The notes beneath the pieces were generated by a model that saw only the letters and a program-made list of their open reading frames with translations, made no database searches and was not told where the DNA came from. From positions 1 through 25,632 of IMG/VR virus record IMGVR_UViG_3300008339_000425: a stretch of 25,632 bases of DNA; one strand, written 5' to 3'. How positions within the stretch are numbered: the first letter of the stretch is position 1; the number at the start of each line of letters is the position of its first letter. Below are positions 17,668-25,344 of this stretch, one piece after another. Made by a program: the position numbers and the translations under genes. This stretch comes from a virus.

Positions 17668-18129
17668 TCAAAATGTATATATCATTTGAATCGCTGCCTC
17701 TTTAAAACCCATTCGTTTCCAAAGTTTGGCAACCCTCAAATCTGTTAGCGCAGCAACCGACGCTCTTTTCACGCCGCGCTCTTTTAACTCGTCCAGTATT
17801 ACCCGCACAAACTTCTTACCTATACCGTTGCGGTGTTCTGGTAAAACATAAATCGTATCTTCCTGTGCAATCAAATCGCCGTTGTGCATATCGTTAGTAA
17901 GATACACATTACTGCACCCAACAGCCTTCCCTTCATGCCGCAAGATAAACGTCAGCAAATCACCTCGATCCCCCGCCGCAAAGTACTGATCCCATCTAGG
18001 GTTGTACGGCGAGTACGGTATGCCATCTTTGGCAAGTCGCTCAACCATTTCCTCATAATGCTGGCGATATAACGGCTCAAGCTCATCAAATGTTTCCCGA
18101 TGTTTACCTAAATGAAACGTGTAGCTCAT
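17668..18129 (-). CDS. GNAT-family N-acetyltransferase
   Basis: 153 residues. The fold signature is clear: an N-terminal helix-rich segment, the strand around HEGKAVGCSNVYL, then motif A DTIYVLPEHRNGIGKKFVRV, where R100-NGIG-K105 forms the pyrophosphate loop for acetyl-CoA, followed by an amphipathic helix and motif B region LRVAKLWKRMGFKEAA. These enzymes move an acetyl group from acetyl-CoA to an amine on a small molecule, peptide or protein. The gene starts in a 4-bp ATGA overlap with the stop of the 704-residue virion protein, so it is translated with structural genes rather than as an early function. Its substrate cannot be read from the sequence; a virion protein or host factor are the options. 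Length is typical for the family. Confidence 0.88.
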   Translation of the reverse strand: MSYTFHLGKHRETFDELEPLYRQHYEEMVERLAKDGIPYSPYNPRWDQYFAAGDRGDLLTFILRHEGKAVGCSNVYLTNDMHNGDLIAQEDTIYVLPEHRNGIGKKFVRVILDELKERGVKRASVAALTDLRVAKLWKRMGFKEAAIQMIYTF

Positions 18130-20240
18130 GCGGGCAGAAGCTTATCTGCTTTAGTGTTACGTGCCACTTGGTTTTTACCCACTGTTTTACGCCGGGCTTT
18201 CTGCACACGGTCCATCATGGCGTAGAGTTTTCTTGCTCCTGCCTCTGTGCTTCCATTTCCCAGTTCTGATACGATTCGAGCAGGCACCACAAACTCCCCA
18301 TCAGCGAGACGAGCAGGCTGACGATTACCAATAGAAGCAGGGATAGAATCAGATACGCCATCGCCGGGTCCTTTCAACAAACGCCCACCATCAGAATAGT
18401 CGCCCAGATGTGACACGCCACCACCCGCAGCATACCCAGCATATCCACCATAACCACCCAACTGCTGATTCATGTAGTCGTAGAATCCGCCCAGCCCCAA
18501 TTGCTGTTCCGGTGTTTGGTAGGCCGGGATGTTGATGTTAGGCACAAATGGTTGCGCGGGGGACGCTGGTTGTCTTATTGGCTGCATAGCGGGTTGCATA
18601 GTGGGTTGGGTAATACCGCCTGTTACTGCGCCGTTAGCACCAGCTTGCGTGAACTGCATAGTCTTTGGGTCGTATGAGTACTCGTACTTTGGCGCAGTTG
18701 GCGTTGTAATTGGTGCCCTTCTTCCCCCCGCAAGTTCGCTACGTGTGTAGTTCTCGTTGCTCATGCCGCTAGTATTGGGATTAAAAAATGGGCGAGTGTC
18801 AACAGGACCGCCCGGAGCAAACCTTGCTTCGCCAGTATACGGATCAACAGTAGTATCCCCCGTGCTGCTAATTACGTTTTCGGATATAGGACGTTCCATA
18901 GGTAATGCGTACGCGGGGGATCGAGTATTAGCCATTGGGTAACCGGTATTTGCACCAATAGCATTTGCGTTTGACATTTGTTCAACAGGGTTATGAGTGG
19001 TCATTGGCATAGTACCACCTTCCGCAAAGCCCATTAACCCACCTGCTGCTGCATACTCTGGCCCCGGTGCTTTATAAGGGGTCTTTGCAGTAAACACAGG
19101 GTTAAAGTACGTACGCTCCGCACTGCCTGAGTATGGCTCGCTATCAACGTTTGTACTGCCGTAGTCAAACTCATACGGGCGAATCATTCCTTGGTTTGTC
19201 TTTGGCGTTTTATATTCAGGCTTCAAACCCTCTGCCAAGGTCAAACCGGACGCGATAACCGAGCCAGTCGGCATAGCATCGTACAAACCTTTCAAGCCTT
19301 CAGTGCTAGTAAACGATCTTTCTGCACCACGGCCTATTTGTGACATGCGCTCAGAGAAAGCACTAGGTTGACTAGCTACATCCGAAGGCATAGGCGCGGG
19401 CTGCATACCGCGAGCAAACTGCTGGGTTGTTGTGGAATCAAGAACCCGAGCCGGTGCTGCTGCTGCTTGGTCTACCGGAATTCCTCCGGGGCCGTTAACA
19501 TAAAATTTGCCACCCTGTGCCGTCCCCCAAGAACTATTCACAGTTTGTGGTGGTAGTCTTGAAAGGTCGGTGTAATTATTTGGAGCCACCGCCGTGTTTA
19601 CCGTCGGCATCGCTGTGGGTACTGCCGAAGCTGTAGACGCGGACATTGCATTTAGCTGCGGGCTAGTTGCGTAGCCTGTGTTAAAGCCCATCCCTGCCCC
19701 AGTATTAGTTAACCCCACACCCGTACCTGAGCCAAAGCCAGTTTTAAGGGGCGATAAACCTGAGTTGGCAAATACGGCATCGTCGGCAAAACTAGCTGGG
19801 CCAGCGAGCATATTAGCGTTAGCTTGAACTCCCATCTGACCTGCGTTAGCGGCGTTTAAGCCGTTCATCGTTCCAGTCGCGCCTTGCGCCATCAACCCAG
19901 TACCTAGGCCAGCACCGCCATAAGCACCGATACCGGCCATGACGCCCTTCTTCAAATCCCCTGTAATCATCGTGCCCAATGCAGCCGAAGTTAACCCTGC
20001 ATTCATAGCGGTCATTCCAAGCCCGGCTGGGCCTAACGCAAAACCAGCAATCATTGGCAGGATAGAAGACAAAAAGCCCGCTTCAGGCAGGCCAGTCTCT
20101 GGGTTGATCGTGAGGGAGCCGCCATGTGCCATAGCTATGGATTGCAGACCTTTGACCTCACCGGGGGTCATATGGACGAGGACTTTGTCGTCGCCGCGCC
20201 CTGCGCTCTGTACGTGGTGAGCTAGATTATGGAGGCTCAT
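18126..20240 (-). CDS. Gly/Ala-rich virion protein with conserved ends, function unknown
   Basis: 704 residues, with AAAGG 7 nt before the ATG. The N-terminus has GDDKVLVHMTPGEVKGLQ and SLTINPETGLPEAGF. A Gly/Ala/Met hydrophobic stretch follows at about residues 52-125 and could enter a membrane. The centre is low complexity, rich in Gly, Ala, Pro, Thr and Asn, and contains GLMGFAEGGTMPM. Near the end, GGRLLKGPGDGVSDSIP leads into ARLADGEFVVPARIVSELGN (from residue 643) and a basic helix YAMMDRVQKARRK. I recognise this C-terminal block from phages of aquatic bacteria, where the protein is a virion component without assigned function. It lies between the tail-hub genes and the internal-protein genes. 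A role in DNA delivery is plausible but unproven. It overlaps the acetyltransferase gene by 4 bp. Confidence 0.8.
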   Translation of the reverse strand: MSLHNLAHHVQSAGRGDDKVLVHMTPGEVKGLQSIAMAHGGSLTINPETGLPEAGFLSSILPMIAGFALGPAGLGMTAMNAGLTSAALGTMITGDLKKGVMAGIGAYGGAGLGTGLMAQGATGTMNGLNAANAGQMGVQANANMLAGPASFADDAVFANSGLSPLKTGFGSGTGVGLTNTGAGMGFNTGYATSPQLNAMSASTASAVPTAMPTVNTAVAPNNYTDLSRLPPQTVNSSWGTAQGGKFYVNGPGGIPVDQAAAAPARVLDSTTTQQFARGMQPAPMPSDVASQPSAFSERMSQIGRGAERSFTSTEGLKGLYDAMPTGSVIASGLTLAEGLKPEYKTPKTNQGMIRPYEFDYGSTNVDSEPYSGSAERTYFNPVFTAKTPYKAPGPEYAAAGGLMGFAEGGTMPMTTHNPVEQMSNANAIGANTGYPMANTRSPAYALPMERPISENVISSTGDTTVDPYTGEARFAPGGPVDTRPFFNPNTSGMSNENYTRSELAGGRRAPITTPTAPKYEYSYDPKTMQFTQAGANGAVTGGITQPTMQPAMQPIRQPASPAQPFVPNINIPAYQTPEQQLGLGGFYDYMNQQLGGYGGYAGYAAGGGVSHLGDYSDGGRLLKGPGDGVSDSIPASIGNRQPARLADGEFVVPARIVSELGNGSTEAGARKLYAMMDRVQKARRKTVGKNQVARNTKADKLLPA

Positions 20241-20242
20241 AG

Positions 20243-20554
20243 TTAAACCTTTATCTTTATGACATTGTTTGCTGTTGTGTCACGGTATAAGTCACCGACT
20301 CGTATATTGGCTAAATCTGCCTCGGTAGGCAAGCTGGCAACCCTTACTCCTGTTGCTTGGTTTAGCACACTAAAGTTCATAGCGGATATGATTTGGTTCA
20401 AGTTTATAACCTGCGTGGACGCTGCGCTAGGGCCGGGGTTATCTAACTGCTGAAAGTAAAGCCTGAGAATGTTCAGTAGCTGATCCATATACTGCCGGTC
20501 ATATTCTACTGGCGCATAAGGCAATGCTGGTGCTCTTGTTGTTCCGGTTGACAT
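20243..20554 (-). CDS. Small virion-associated protein, function unknown
   Basis: 103 residues, with AGGAG 6 nt before the ATG. The N-terminal part is Pro/Ala-rich (APALPYAPVEYDRQYMDQLL), leading to a helix NILRLYFQQLDN. The second half is beta-rich and ends VGDLYRDTTANNVIKIKV, a pattern common in small structural proteins of tailed phages that cap or attach to larger tail components. It lies 2 nt from both its neighbours, the gp10-like gene upstream and the 704-residue virion protein downstream, so it belongs to the structural operon. I cannot assign a precise role; a head-tail or fibre-attachment part is a guess from position. Confidence 0.8.
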   Translation of the reverse strand: MSTGTTRAPALPYAPVEYDRQYMDQLLNILRLYFQQLDNPGPSAASTQVINLNQIISAMNFSVLNQATGVRVASLPTEADLANIRVGDLYRDTTANNVIKIKV

Positions 20555-20556
20555 GG

Positions 20557-22497
20557 TTATCTCCTGCCGTCTGGGCGCACATCTATACTAGGTGTGCCTA
20601 ACTGCCACTGGGTGCCAAGTGTATTGGACTCAACCTTAAACGCCATCTGTCTGCCGCGAACCCGTGTATACACAATCTCGGTAAACTCCTGAACTGGGTA
20701 AGAATTGGCTAGTGCGTAATTTTGGGGTGTTTGTACAACTGGATCATCCGCTGGACCATAAGCCGAACCGGGGTTCCTACGTGGGAGAATTGTAAAGTTA
20801 ACTTGTGGATACTCCCCTGCGGTTGTAATAGACCCGTTAAAGGTAATATCAGGAATAGCTCGCCAAACAAACCCGTAGTTATGCCCGTCACCAATATTAA
20901 AATCGGATGATTGAATATACGCATCAATTGGTTGCGGTACATTTGTTGAGCTATCGTTAACCCCTGTCTCATGTAACACAAGACGACTAACGTCTGGGTC
21001 AGCAGCCATAGGGGCACTGCGCAACGGGCTATCCAACCAAGCCGTACGACTTAACGTACCGTAATACCACACACGGTCAAGGTGGTTGTAGATGACGTAT
21101 CTATCGTTAATAACATTTGGATTTTGGGGTGTATTAGTCCCATTCGGGCCAGTTATTGACGGGTACTGCCACCAGACTTCGTTATACCCTTCGTTGGTAC
21201 CCGCAGTTACTTGAAATAGCTGATCGCGGTTAATGTCACTAAACACATACTGACGAAGCGTAGAAGGCAAAGTCTCTACCCGGCCAGAGTACATGTAAAA
21301 CTTATCAGTGCCCATCCAGTACACAACACCATTAACTGTGGTCGTGGCATTAGGGCCAGCAACCGAAATATTGTCCGCAAGAATATTAAAGTTCCAGACA
21401 AAAGGAGGCCCAGAATACTGCATGGAATACACCGCTGTATCTGTCCAAACTAAATTTTCTTGGCGTGTTTGCAAAGCACTAATAATTGAAGAGCCGTGAG
21501 ATAGCCGGTAGCTACCCGCTTGATTAGTAATTGCTGGGTCCCAGTCGGCATAATCTTCGGCAACAGACCACCGAATAAGTAATGGGTCAAGCACGGAAGG
21601 GTCAGGGTCAAACGAATAAGGATTGCACCCAAACGCGATAGTAATACGCGTTGCATCCGAAATTAACATCTGTAAAATCTGTGTGGGGCATTCCGGTCCG
21701 GTAACAAGAGTACCTCTAGTATCATAATTAGGTTGAGGGGCATTACCCGGTTCCCATACATACAGAGCGCCGCCTCTTGGGGAAAACAAAAGGTCTTGCC
21801 CAAAATTAAACTGACTCCATAAGCGTAGTTGCTGCCCAAATCCAGTGGTAAAACCATCACCCCAACCCAGTCGGCCCCAAGTGCCAGTGCCCCAGCCAGT
21901 GCCAATTGTATAGATAGGAAAGCCGGTGTTAATCTGATAAGCAAGCGTTATTGTTGCAGCGGAGTTGCTTCCGGTTGTAGCGGTAGTTAGCACTACCGTA
22001 TAGGTTGTGCCGGTAGGCACAGTTACAATTTGATATTCACCGTTAACATTTACTCCGCCAATCGTACCGGCACCTGCTATGGTAACAAAGTCACCTACCT
22101 GCAAGCTATCTGCGGCGCTATCCGATACAGTCATCACCGTACCACTAGCGGTAAGGGTTATCGTAGAAGCATTGACTACAGGTGGGCCAGCAGAAGGGGT
22201 GTTGCCGTTGATCTCGCGTATAGGCGTGATGTCGTAGTACTCGCCGCCGTCCTCAATGTAAAACTTTAAGTTTGTACCCAAGCCTACAAGGTTAAAACCT
22301 CTAAGCGTCACCCAATTCCATAACGAACGGCAAATGCCTAAAAAAGTGTTAAGCGAAAACGCTGTCCAGCCGCCAATTTTTTCTGGGTAGCCAGAGCGGA
22401 AACGAACTTTGTCGCAAGCATACCAACCACCTTCGTTGGATAGCGTCGTGCCTTCGCGGTTTACACCGGGGCGGAATTGAAGTTTCTGTAACGGCAT
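20557..22497 (-). CDS. P22 gp10-like tail-hub / packaged-DNA stabilisation protein
   Basis: 646 residues, rich in Trp, Tyr, Gly and Asn, with many short beta strands, as expected of a propeller-like tail hub. The N-terminus FRPGVNREGTTLSNEGGWY followed by KVRFRSGYPEKIGGW is the hallmark of this family, in which the protein plugs the portal and stabilises packaged DNA in podoviruses. Further family-like stretches are WTDTAVYSMQYSGPPFVWNF, GVVYWMGTDKFYMYSG and VIYNHLDRVWYYGTL. Residues of about 105-190 form a Thr/Val/Ser-rich insertion (DSLQVGDFVTIAGAGTIGG) unlike the flanks, probably an extra beta domain. The only ribosome-binding cue is a weak TAGG, so translation may be coupled to the preceding microprotein, which ends 2 nt away. 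This identification is the main reason I call the phage podovirus-like. Confidence 0.82.
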   Translation of the reverse strand: MPLQKLQFRPGVNREGTTLSNEGGWYACDKVRFRSGYPEKIGGWTAFSLNTFLGICRSLWNWVTLRGFNLVGLGTNLKFYIEDGGEYYDITPIREINGNTPSAGPPVVNASTITLTASGTVMTVSDSAADSLQVGDFVTIAGAGTIGGVNVNGEYQIVTVPTGTTYTVVLTTATTGSNSAATITLAYQINTGFPIYTIGTGWGTGTWGRLGWGDGFTTGFGQQLRLWSQFNFGQDLLFSPRGGALYVWEPGNAPQPNYDTRGTLVTGPECPTQILQMLISDATRITIAFGCNPYSFDPDPSVLDPLLIRWSVAEDYADWDPAITNQAGSYRLSHGSSIISALQTRQENLVWTDTAVYSMQYSGPPFVWNFNILADNISVAGPNATTTVNGVVYWMGTDKFYMYSGRVETLPSTLRQYVFSDINRDQLFQVTAGTNEGYNEVWWQYPSITGPNGTNTPQNPNVINDRYVIYNHLDRVWYYGTLSRTAWLDSPLRSAPMAADPDVSRLVLHETGVNDSSTNVPQPIDAYIQSSDFNIGDGHNYGFVWRAIPDITFNGSITTAGEYPQVNFTILPRRNPGSAYGPADDPVVQTPQNYALANSYPVQEFTEIVYTRVRGRQMAFKVESNTLGTQWQLGTPSIDVRPDGRR

Positions 22498-22499
22498 GA

Positions 22500-22721
22500 T
22501 TAGCCTATGTTAATAGTCAACCCTTGAATAGCGGGCATTGATGTAACAGTAACAGTTACACTTTGCGCGGCTTGCCACGGAGCGTTACAACTTGTACAAG
22601 TCCCCGTCTCAACTTCCTGTTCGCTCACTGGGTCTTGACAATTTAAGCAAACAACTTCAATCTCATGTGCGGGGTCTATCGTGCCATCTGGCAAAACAAC
22701 CGCTGGATTTTGTATTTTCAT
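22500..22721 (-). CDS. Zinc-ribbon microprotein
   Basis: 73 residues. Two CxxC pairs, C25-LN-C28 and C42-TS-C45, are separated by 13 residues and make a compact zinc ribbon, flanked by an N-terminal beta segment and a Thr/Val-rich C-terminus (SVTVTVTSMPAIQG). AGGA lies just before the ATG. It sits 2 nt from the gp10-like gene and 32 nt after the oxygenase gene. Ribbons of this size in phages bind DNA or proteins or serve as assembly parts; here I infer a small structural or assembly role from position. No recognisable enzyme. Confidence 0.75.
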   Translation of the reverse strand: MKIQNPAVVLPDGTIDPAHEIEVVCLNCQDPVSEQEVETGTCTSCNAPWQAAQSVTVTVTSMPAIQGLTINIG

Positions 22722-22753
22722 ATCCTACCCCTATATTTTGTAAACGCGTAAAA

Positions 22754-23356
22754 CTACCTAAACGCGGGGCCACCGACCCATAACACCAACGAACGACGGA
22801 CACCCTTTGTTACAGGCGCTACCCTGTGCAGAGTATATGACGGAAAGAACCATGCCCTACCCTTTAGGGTCTCCAGCGTCTGCACTGTGTCGTTACTAGT
22901 CTTTACTTGAAACTCACCGCCTTCGAAGTTAGACGGGTCAGACAACAGCATGGATAAAGATAACTTTCGTGGAACGTTCCTATCCGTGGGGGAGGCATCT
23001 GTATGCCAATCGTAATGCCCCTGCTGCGCCTCTGTGTACAACCCTAACTGCATAGGCTCATGGAATCCGGTCAAGTCAAAATGAAAAAACCGACTGTTAA
23101 CTTCCGCAACAGCACCCGCCAATTTTTCCCATATGTGTTGTAACTCGGGCTTCGCGCCTATCCATGCCACTTGACTTGCCCTAATTTTTTCGTCAACCGC
23201 GTTTTTATCACCAGAACCACCGACACAACCAGCCTGAAGATTTAACCATTCTGGCTGGGCAAGAAACAAGTTAATATCTTCGGGCGTAAGAAACCCTTCC
23301 CAATACGCGAGGTGGTCTTTGCCGGGTATAGCTCGTGGTGGTATCGGATAAATCAC
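22754..23356 (-). CDS. 2-oxoglutarate/Fe(II)-dependent oxygenase (PKHD-type)
   Basis: 200 residues. The iron-binding triad of this superfamily is intact: H118-T-D120 in YDWHTDASPTDRN and distal H177 in LHRVAPVTKGVRRSLVLW, with R188 placed to bind 2-oxoglutarate. Strands between these carry LSLSMLLSDP and FEGGEFQV, also typical. The layout matches PiuC/PKHD-type hydroxylases, which couple oxidation of 2-oxoglutarate to hydroxylation of a protein side chain or small molecule. The start overlaps the end of the preceding oxygenase gene by 4 bp (ATGA), so the two are made together. Substrate unknown; nearby virion proteins, including the Gly/Pro-rich fibre tail, are candidates. Cytoplasmic, no signal peptide. 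Confidence 0.9.
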   Translation of the reverse strand: MIYPIPPRAIPGKDHLAYWEGFLTPEDINLFLAQPEWLNLQAGCVGGSGDKNAVDEKIRASQVAWIGAKPELQHIWEKLAGAVAEVNSRFFHFDLTGFHEPMQLGLYTEAQQGHYDWHTDASPTDRNVPRKLSLSMLLSDPSNFEGGEFQVKTSNDTVQTLETLKGRAWFFPSYTLHRVAPVTKGVRRSLVLWVGGPAFR

Positions 23357-23922
23357 TTAGACTCCATCATATGGGTTCTATCTTTCCCGTAAGAATATAT
23401 ACTGCGCGTAGTGTTATCGCCAACTTCCCCTGCGTATTCCCCATGTTTACGTACAAAATGCAAAAAGACTTGTCCTGCGTAATATCCTTCGGGGCCATTG
23501 CACTTGTCACGCCAATGCTCAATATCGCATCCGGGGTAAATTACACCATCCCCTTCAGCTAAATCAAACCGTTGCCCACCCATGTAAATAGGCCAAGCGT
23601 AGTGATGCGACCGCCCAAGCTGAATTGTTACACTCACCTCACACGCTGGCCTATCTTTATGCCGTTCAAGCACATCACCGTTGCTGTACAACCTAGCGTA
23701 AGCATATGTTGGGATTAACTCCTCGCCAACAGCTTTTTCAATAACAGGCCACAACCGTTCGTGCAAAGTCTCAAACATATACTCGTGATCCAAAATACTC
23801 TTTGCACTTGGTACTTGGTCGTCACCTTTTGGGTTTAAATCCGCTTGACGCATGAGTACGTGCGTAAAAAAATGGCAAAACTCAACAGGAATTACTTGGC
23901 GGAGAACAATTGGGTTTAACAT
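23353..23922 (-). CDS. 2-oxoglutarate/Fe(II)-dependent oxygenase
   Basis: 189 residues, distinct in sequence from its neighbour but of the same superfamily. H88-K-D90 in LERHKDRPACEVSVTIQL supplies two iron ligands. H136 in PGCDIEHWRD is the distal His, followed by GQVFLHFVRKHGEYA, a strand pattern I recall from phage and bacterial members. YARLYSNGDVLERH is the usual strand before the HxD. A non-heme iron hydroxylase is therefore well supported; the 2-oxoglutarate-binding basic residue is less obvious (R138 or R158 are candidates). It ends in a 4-bp overlap with the next oxygenase. Substrate unknown. Confidence 0.85.
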   Translation of the reverse strand: MLNPIVLRQVIPVEFCHFFTHVLMRQADLNPKGDDQVPSAKSILDHEYMFETLHERLWPVIEKAVGEELIPTYAYARLYSNGDVLERHKDRPACEVSVTIQLGRSHHYAWPIYMGGQRFDLAEGDGVIYPGCDIEHWRDKCNGPEGYYAGQVFLHFVRKHGEYAGEVGDNTTRSIYSYGKDRTHMMESK

Positions 23923-23934
23923 GCAATAGTATTT

Positions 23935-24516
23935 TTAAGCTACTAATTCATCAAAACATTCCGCTACTTTTTCGTATGGCAAGTCCATGTATGCTTGCAC
24001 AATCAAACGCACATTATCGTTCTCTGGGACGTATTGCCATCCGCTAAATCGAGTATCGCTTTCAATAGCCACAGAATGTGGCTGTCTTGTGCTTAATACC
24101 CACACGTCGCCATTCTGCGCTGTAAAAGACTCGACCATTTTAATTTTGTCTGGATTAACATTAACGTAGCCTTTTCCATTATCAGTAGACCATCTATCGT
24201 CCCTCTCTACCTCGCCTTCCCAAAAGGAAGTTATTTCACCATTTACCTGCTGGTAAAAATTAATGACGCAACCTTCTTCAACATGAATGTGGGGGGCAAG
24301 TAGTAAAACCTCCGAATAGTTAACGCCCATCAAATGTGGTTTAAGGTTTTCTGGTAAGACATCACGCACCAATTCAACCTGCTTACGCGGGAGATACTTT
24401 CTAACAACGTGATGCTTATCATAACCCTCCCATGTACCATGCCTACCAAGAACAACAGACGACTTGTTTAGGTAAGAGAACTCCGGAGAAAGCTGAATTT
24501 TTTTTGCGTATTTCAT
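23935..24516 (-). CDS. Double-stranded beta-helix protein, probable third Fe(II) oxygenase
   Basis: 193 residues. The core pattern is LLLAPHIHVEEGCVINFY, then TSFWEGEVE, then NGDVWVLSTRQPHSVAI, and finally NVRLIVQAYM. Read as an Fe(II)/2-oxoglutarate enzyme, H78-V-E80 gives the HxE variant of the usual HxD, H147 the distal ligand and R170 the oxoglutarate contact. Read as a cupin, H76-I-H78 and H147 would bind the metal. Both share the double-stranded beta-helix fold, so the fold is more secure than the chemistry. It directly follows a small unknown gene with a 4-bp overlap and precedes the two clearer oxygenases by 12 nt, making a three-gene cluster. Confidence 0.7.
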   Translation of the reverse strand: MKYAKKIQLSPEFSYLNKSSVVLGRHGTWEGYDKHHVVRKYLPRKQVELVRDVLPENLKPHLMGVNYSEVLLLAPHIHVEEGCVINFYQQVNGEITSFWEGEVERDDRWSTDNGKGYVNVNPDKIKMVESFTAQNGDVWVLSTRQPHSVAIESDTRFSGWQYVPENDNVRLIVQAYMDLPYEKVAECFDELVA

Positions 24517-24989
24517 TCAAATACCAATCCGTAGCAGTCAGTAACAGCCGTCACCAATGTATTACCGGAACTAATGTTGATCTGCGTTGGTTTGTCTATG
24601 TTGATGCTATTAACCGCAAGCTGCCCCGCGCACAAAAACAATTTTGTATTTTTTGGAAGGACAGTCTCGGACCCGCCTGTTAACACAAACGGCGCAAGCT
24701 CTATGTACTGGTTATTGTTAAGGCGCTGGTCAAAACAAAATACTTTGGATTCCCCTATCGACTTGTGCTCAAATGTGCCCGCAACATAATCAGAAGGGCG
24801 CAAAAACCACCCGGTTGTAAAATCATGAATATCGGTGCCTGTCGAAAGATTTTTGTTACTAAACGCCCCCTGCACCCAAAAAGTTGTGCATTTAATATCC
24901 TCGCCAATTATGGCGATAAAGGTTTCCCCATCTTCATACGTGTTTTCGACTAACACGTAACCAAAAGCAGCGTATGGGTTTCGTTTCAT
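24513..24989 (-). CDS. Small beta-rich phage protein, function unknown
   Basis: 158 residues, overlapping the following gene by 4 bp (ATGA). The protein is beta-rich: GYVLVENTYEDGETFIAIIG at the start, then FLRPSDYVAGTFEHKSIGES, a middle IELAPFVLTGGSETVLP, and a closing NTLVTAVTDCYGLVFE. The GSETVLPKNTKLFLC strand pair recalls the second half of a cupin barrel, but I see no complete metal-binding set. It could be a non-catalytic partner of the adjacent beta-helix enzymes or a fibre accessory protein. No enzyme motif is visible. Translational coupling ties it to the oxygenase cluster. Confidence 0.75.
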   Translation of the reverse strand: MKRNPYAAFGYVLVENTYEDGETFIAIIGEDIKCTTFWVQGAFSNKNLSTGTDIHDFTTGWFLRPSDYVAGTFEHKSIGESKVFCFDQRLNNNQYIELAPFVLTGGSETVLPKNTKLFLCAGQLAVNSINIDKPTQINISSGNTLVTAVTDCYGLVFE

Positions 24990-24991
24990 AA

Positions 24992-25333
24992 CTACACCAC
25001 AATTACGTTAGATACACTAGGTGGGGGAATTAAATCATTTACAGGATACGAATTTTCTTGCCCAACCATGTCCTTGTATGACTGCACTTTTGCAGGGTCA
25101 GCAATAAACTTTTCTTCGCGCTCTTGTTGTTCAGCGTGGTAAACGCCAGCAACAGCCATGCGTTTTTTAATTTCCACGGGGTCGGTTACATCAGGCCACA
25201 TGTTCATAGGCTGGTAAGCATATTTTGGGTAATCGTCAGGATTCTGCGACTTAGTTGTATCAGAAGCAAAAGATACAATTAGCGAATACGACGCTTCTTC
25301 AAAGGCGTGAATCTTCATATATAACGTGTTCAT
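24992..25333 (-). CDS. Small phage protein, function unknown
   Basis: 113 residues. Strand-helix start MKIHAFEEASYSLIVSFASD, a middle rich in Pro/Tyr/Trp (DDYPKYAYQPMNMWPDVTDP), then a charged helix IKKRMAVAGVYHAEQQEREE and a Pro-rich end PPPSVSNVIVV. I recall comparable proteins directly behind tail-fibre genes in aquatic phages, where they may help fibre folding or modification; that role is not established. It lies 11 nt after the fibre fragment and 2 nt before the next gene, so it belongs to the same transcript. Confidence 0.75.
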   Translation of the reverse strand: MNTLYMKIHAFEEASYSLIVSFASDTTKSQNPDDYPKYAYQPMNMWPDVTDPVEIKKRMAVAGVYHAEQQEREEKFIADPAKVQSYKDMVGQENSYPVNDLIPPPSVSNVIVV

Positions 25334-25344
25334 ACTAACTCCTA

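Noticed and set aside
22722-22766. Possible minus-strand promoter and the 8-nt direct repeat TAAACGCG (22741, 22759)
   Set aside because: No -35/-10 pair with acceptable spacing; the repeat is short and one copy lies in coding sequence.
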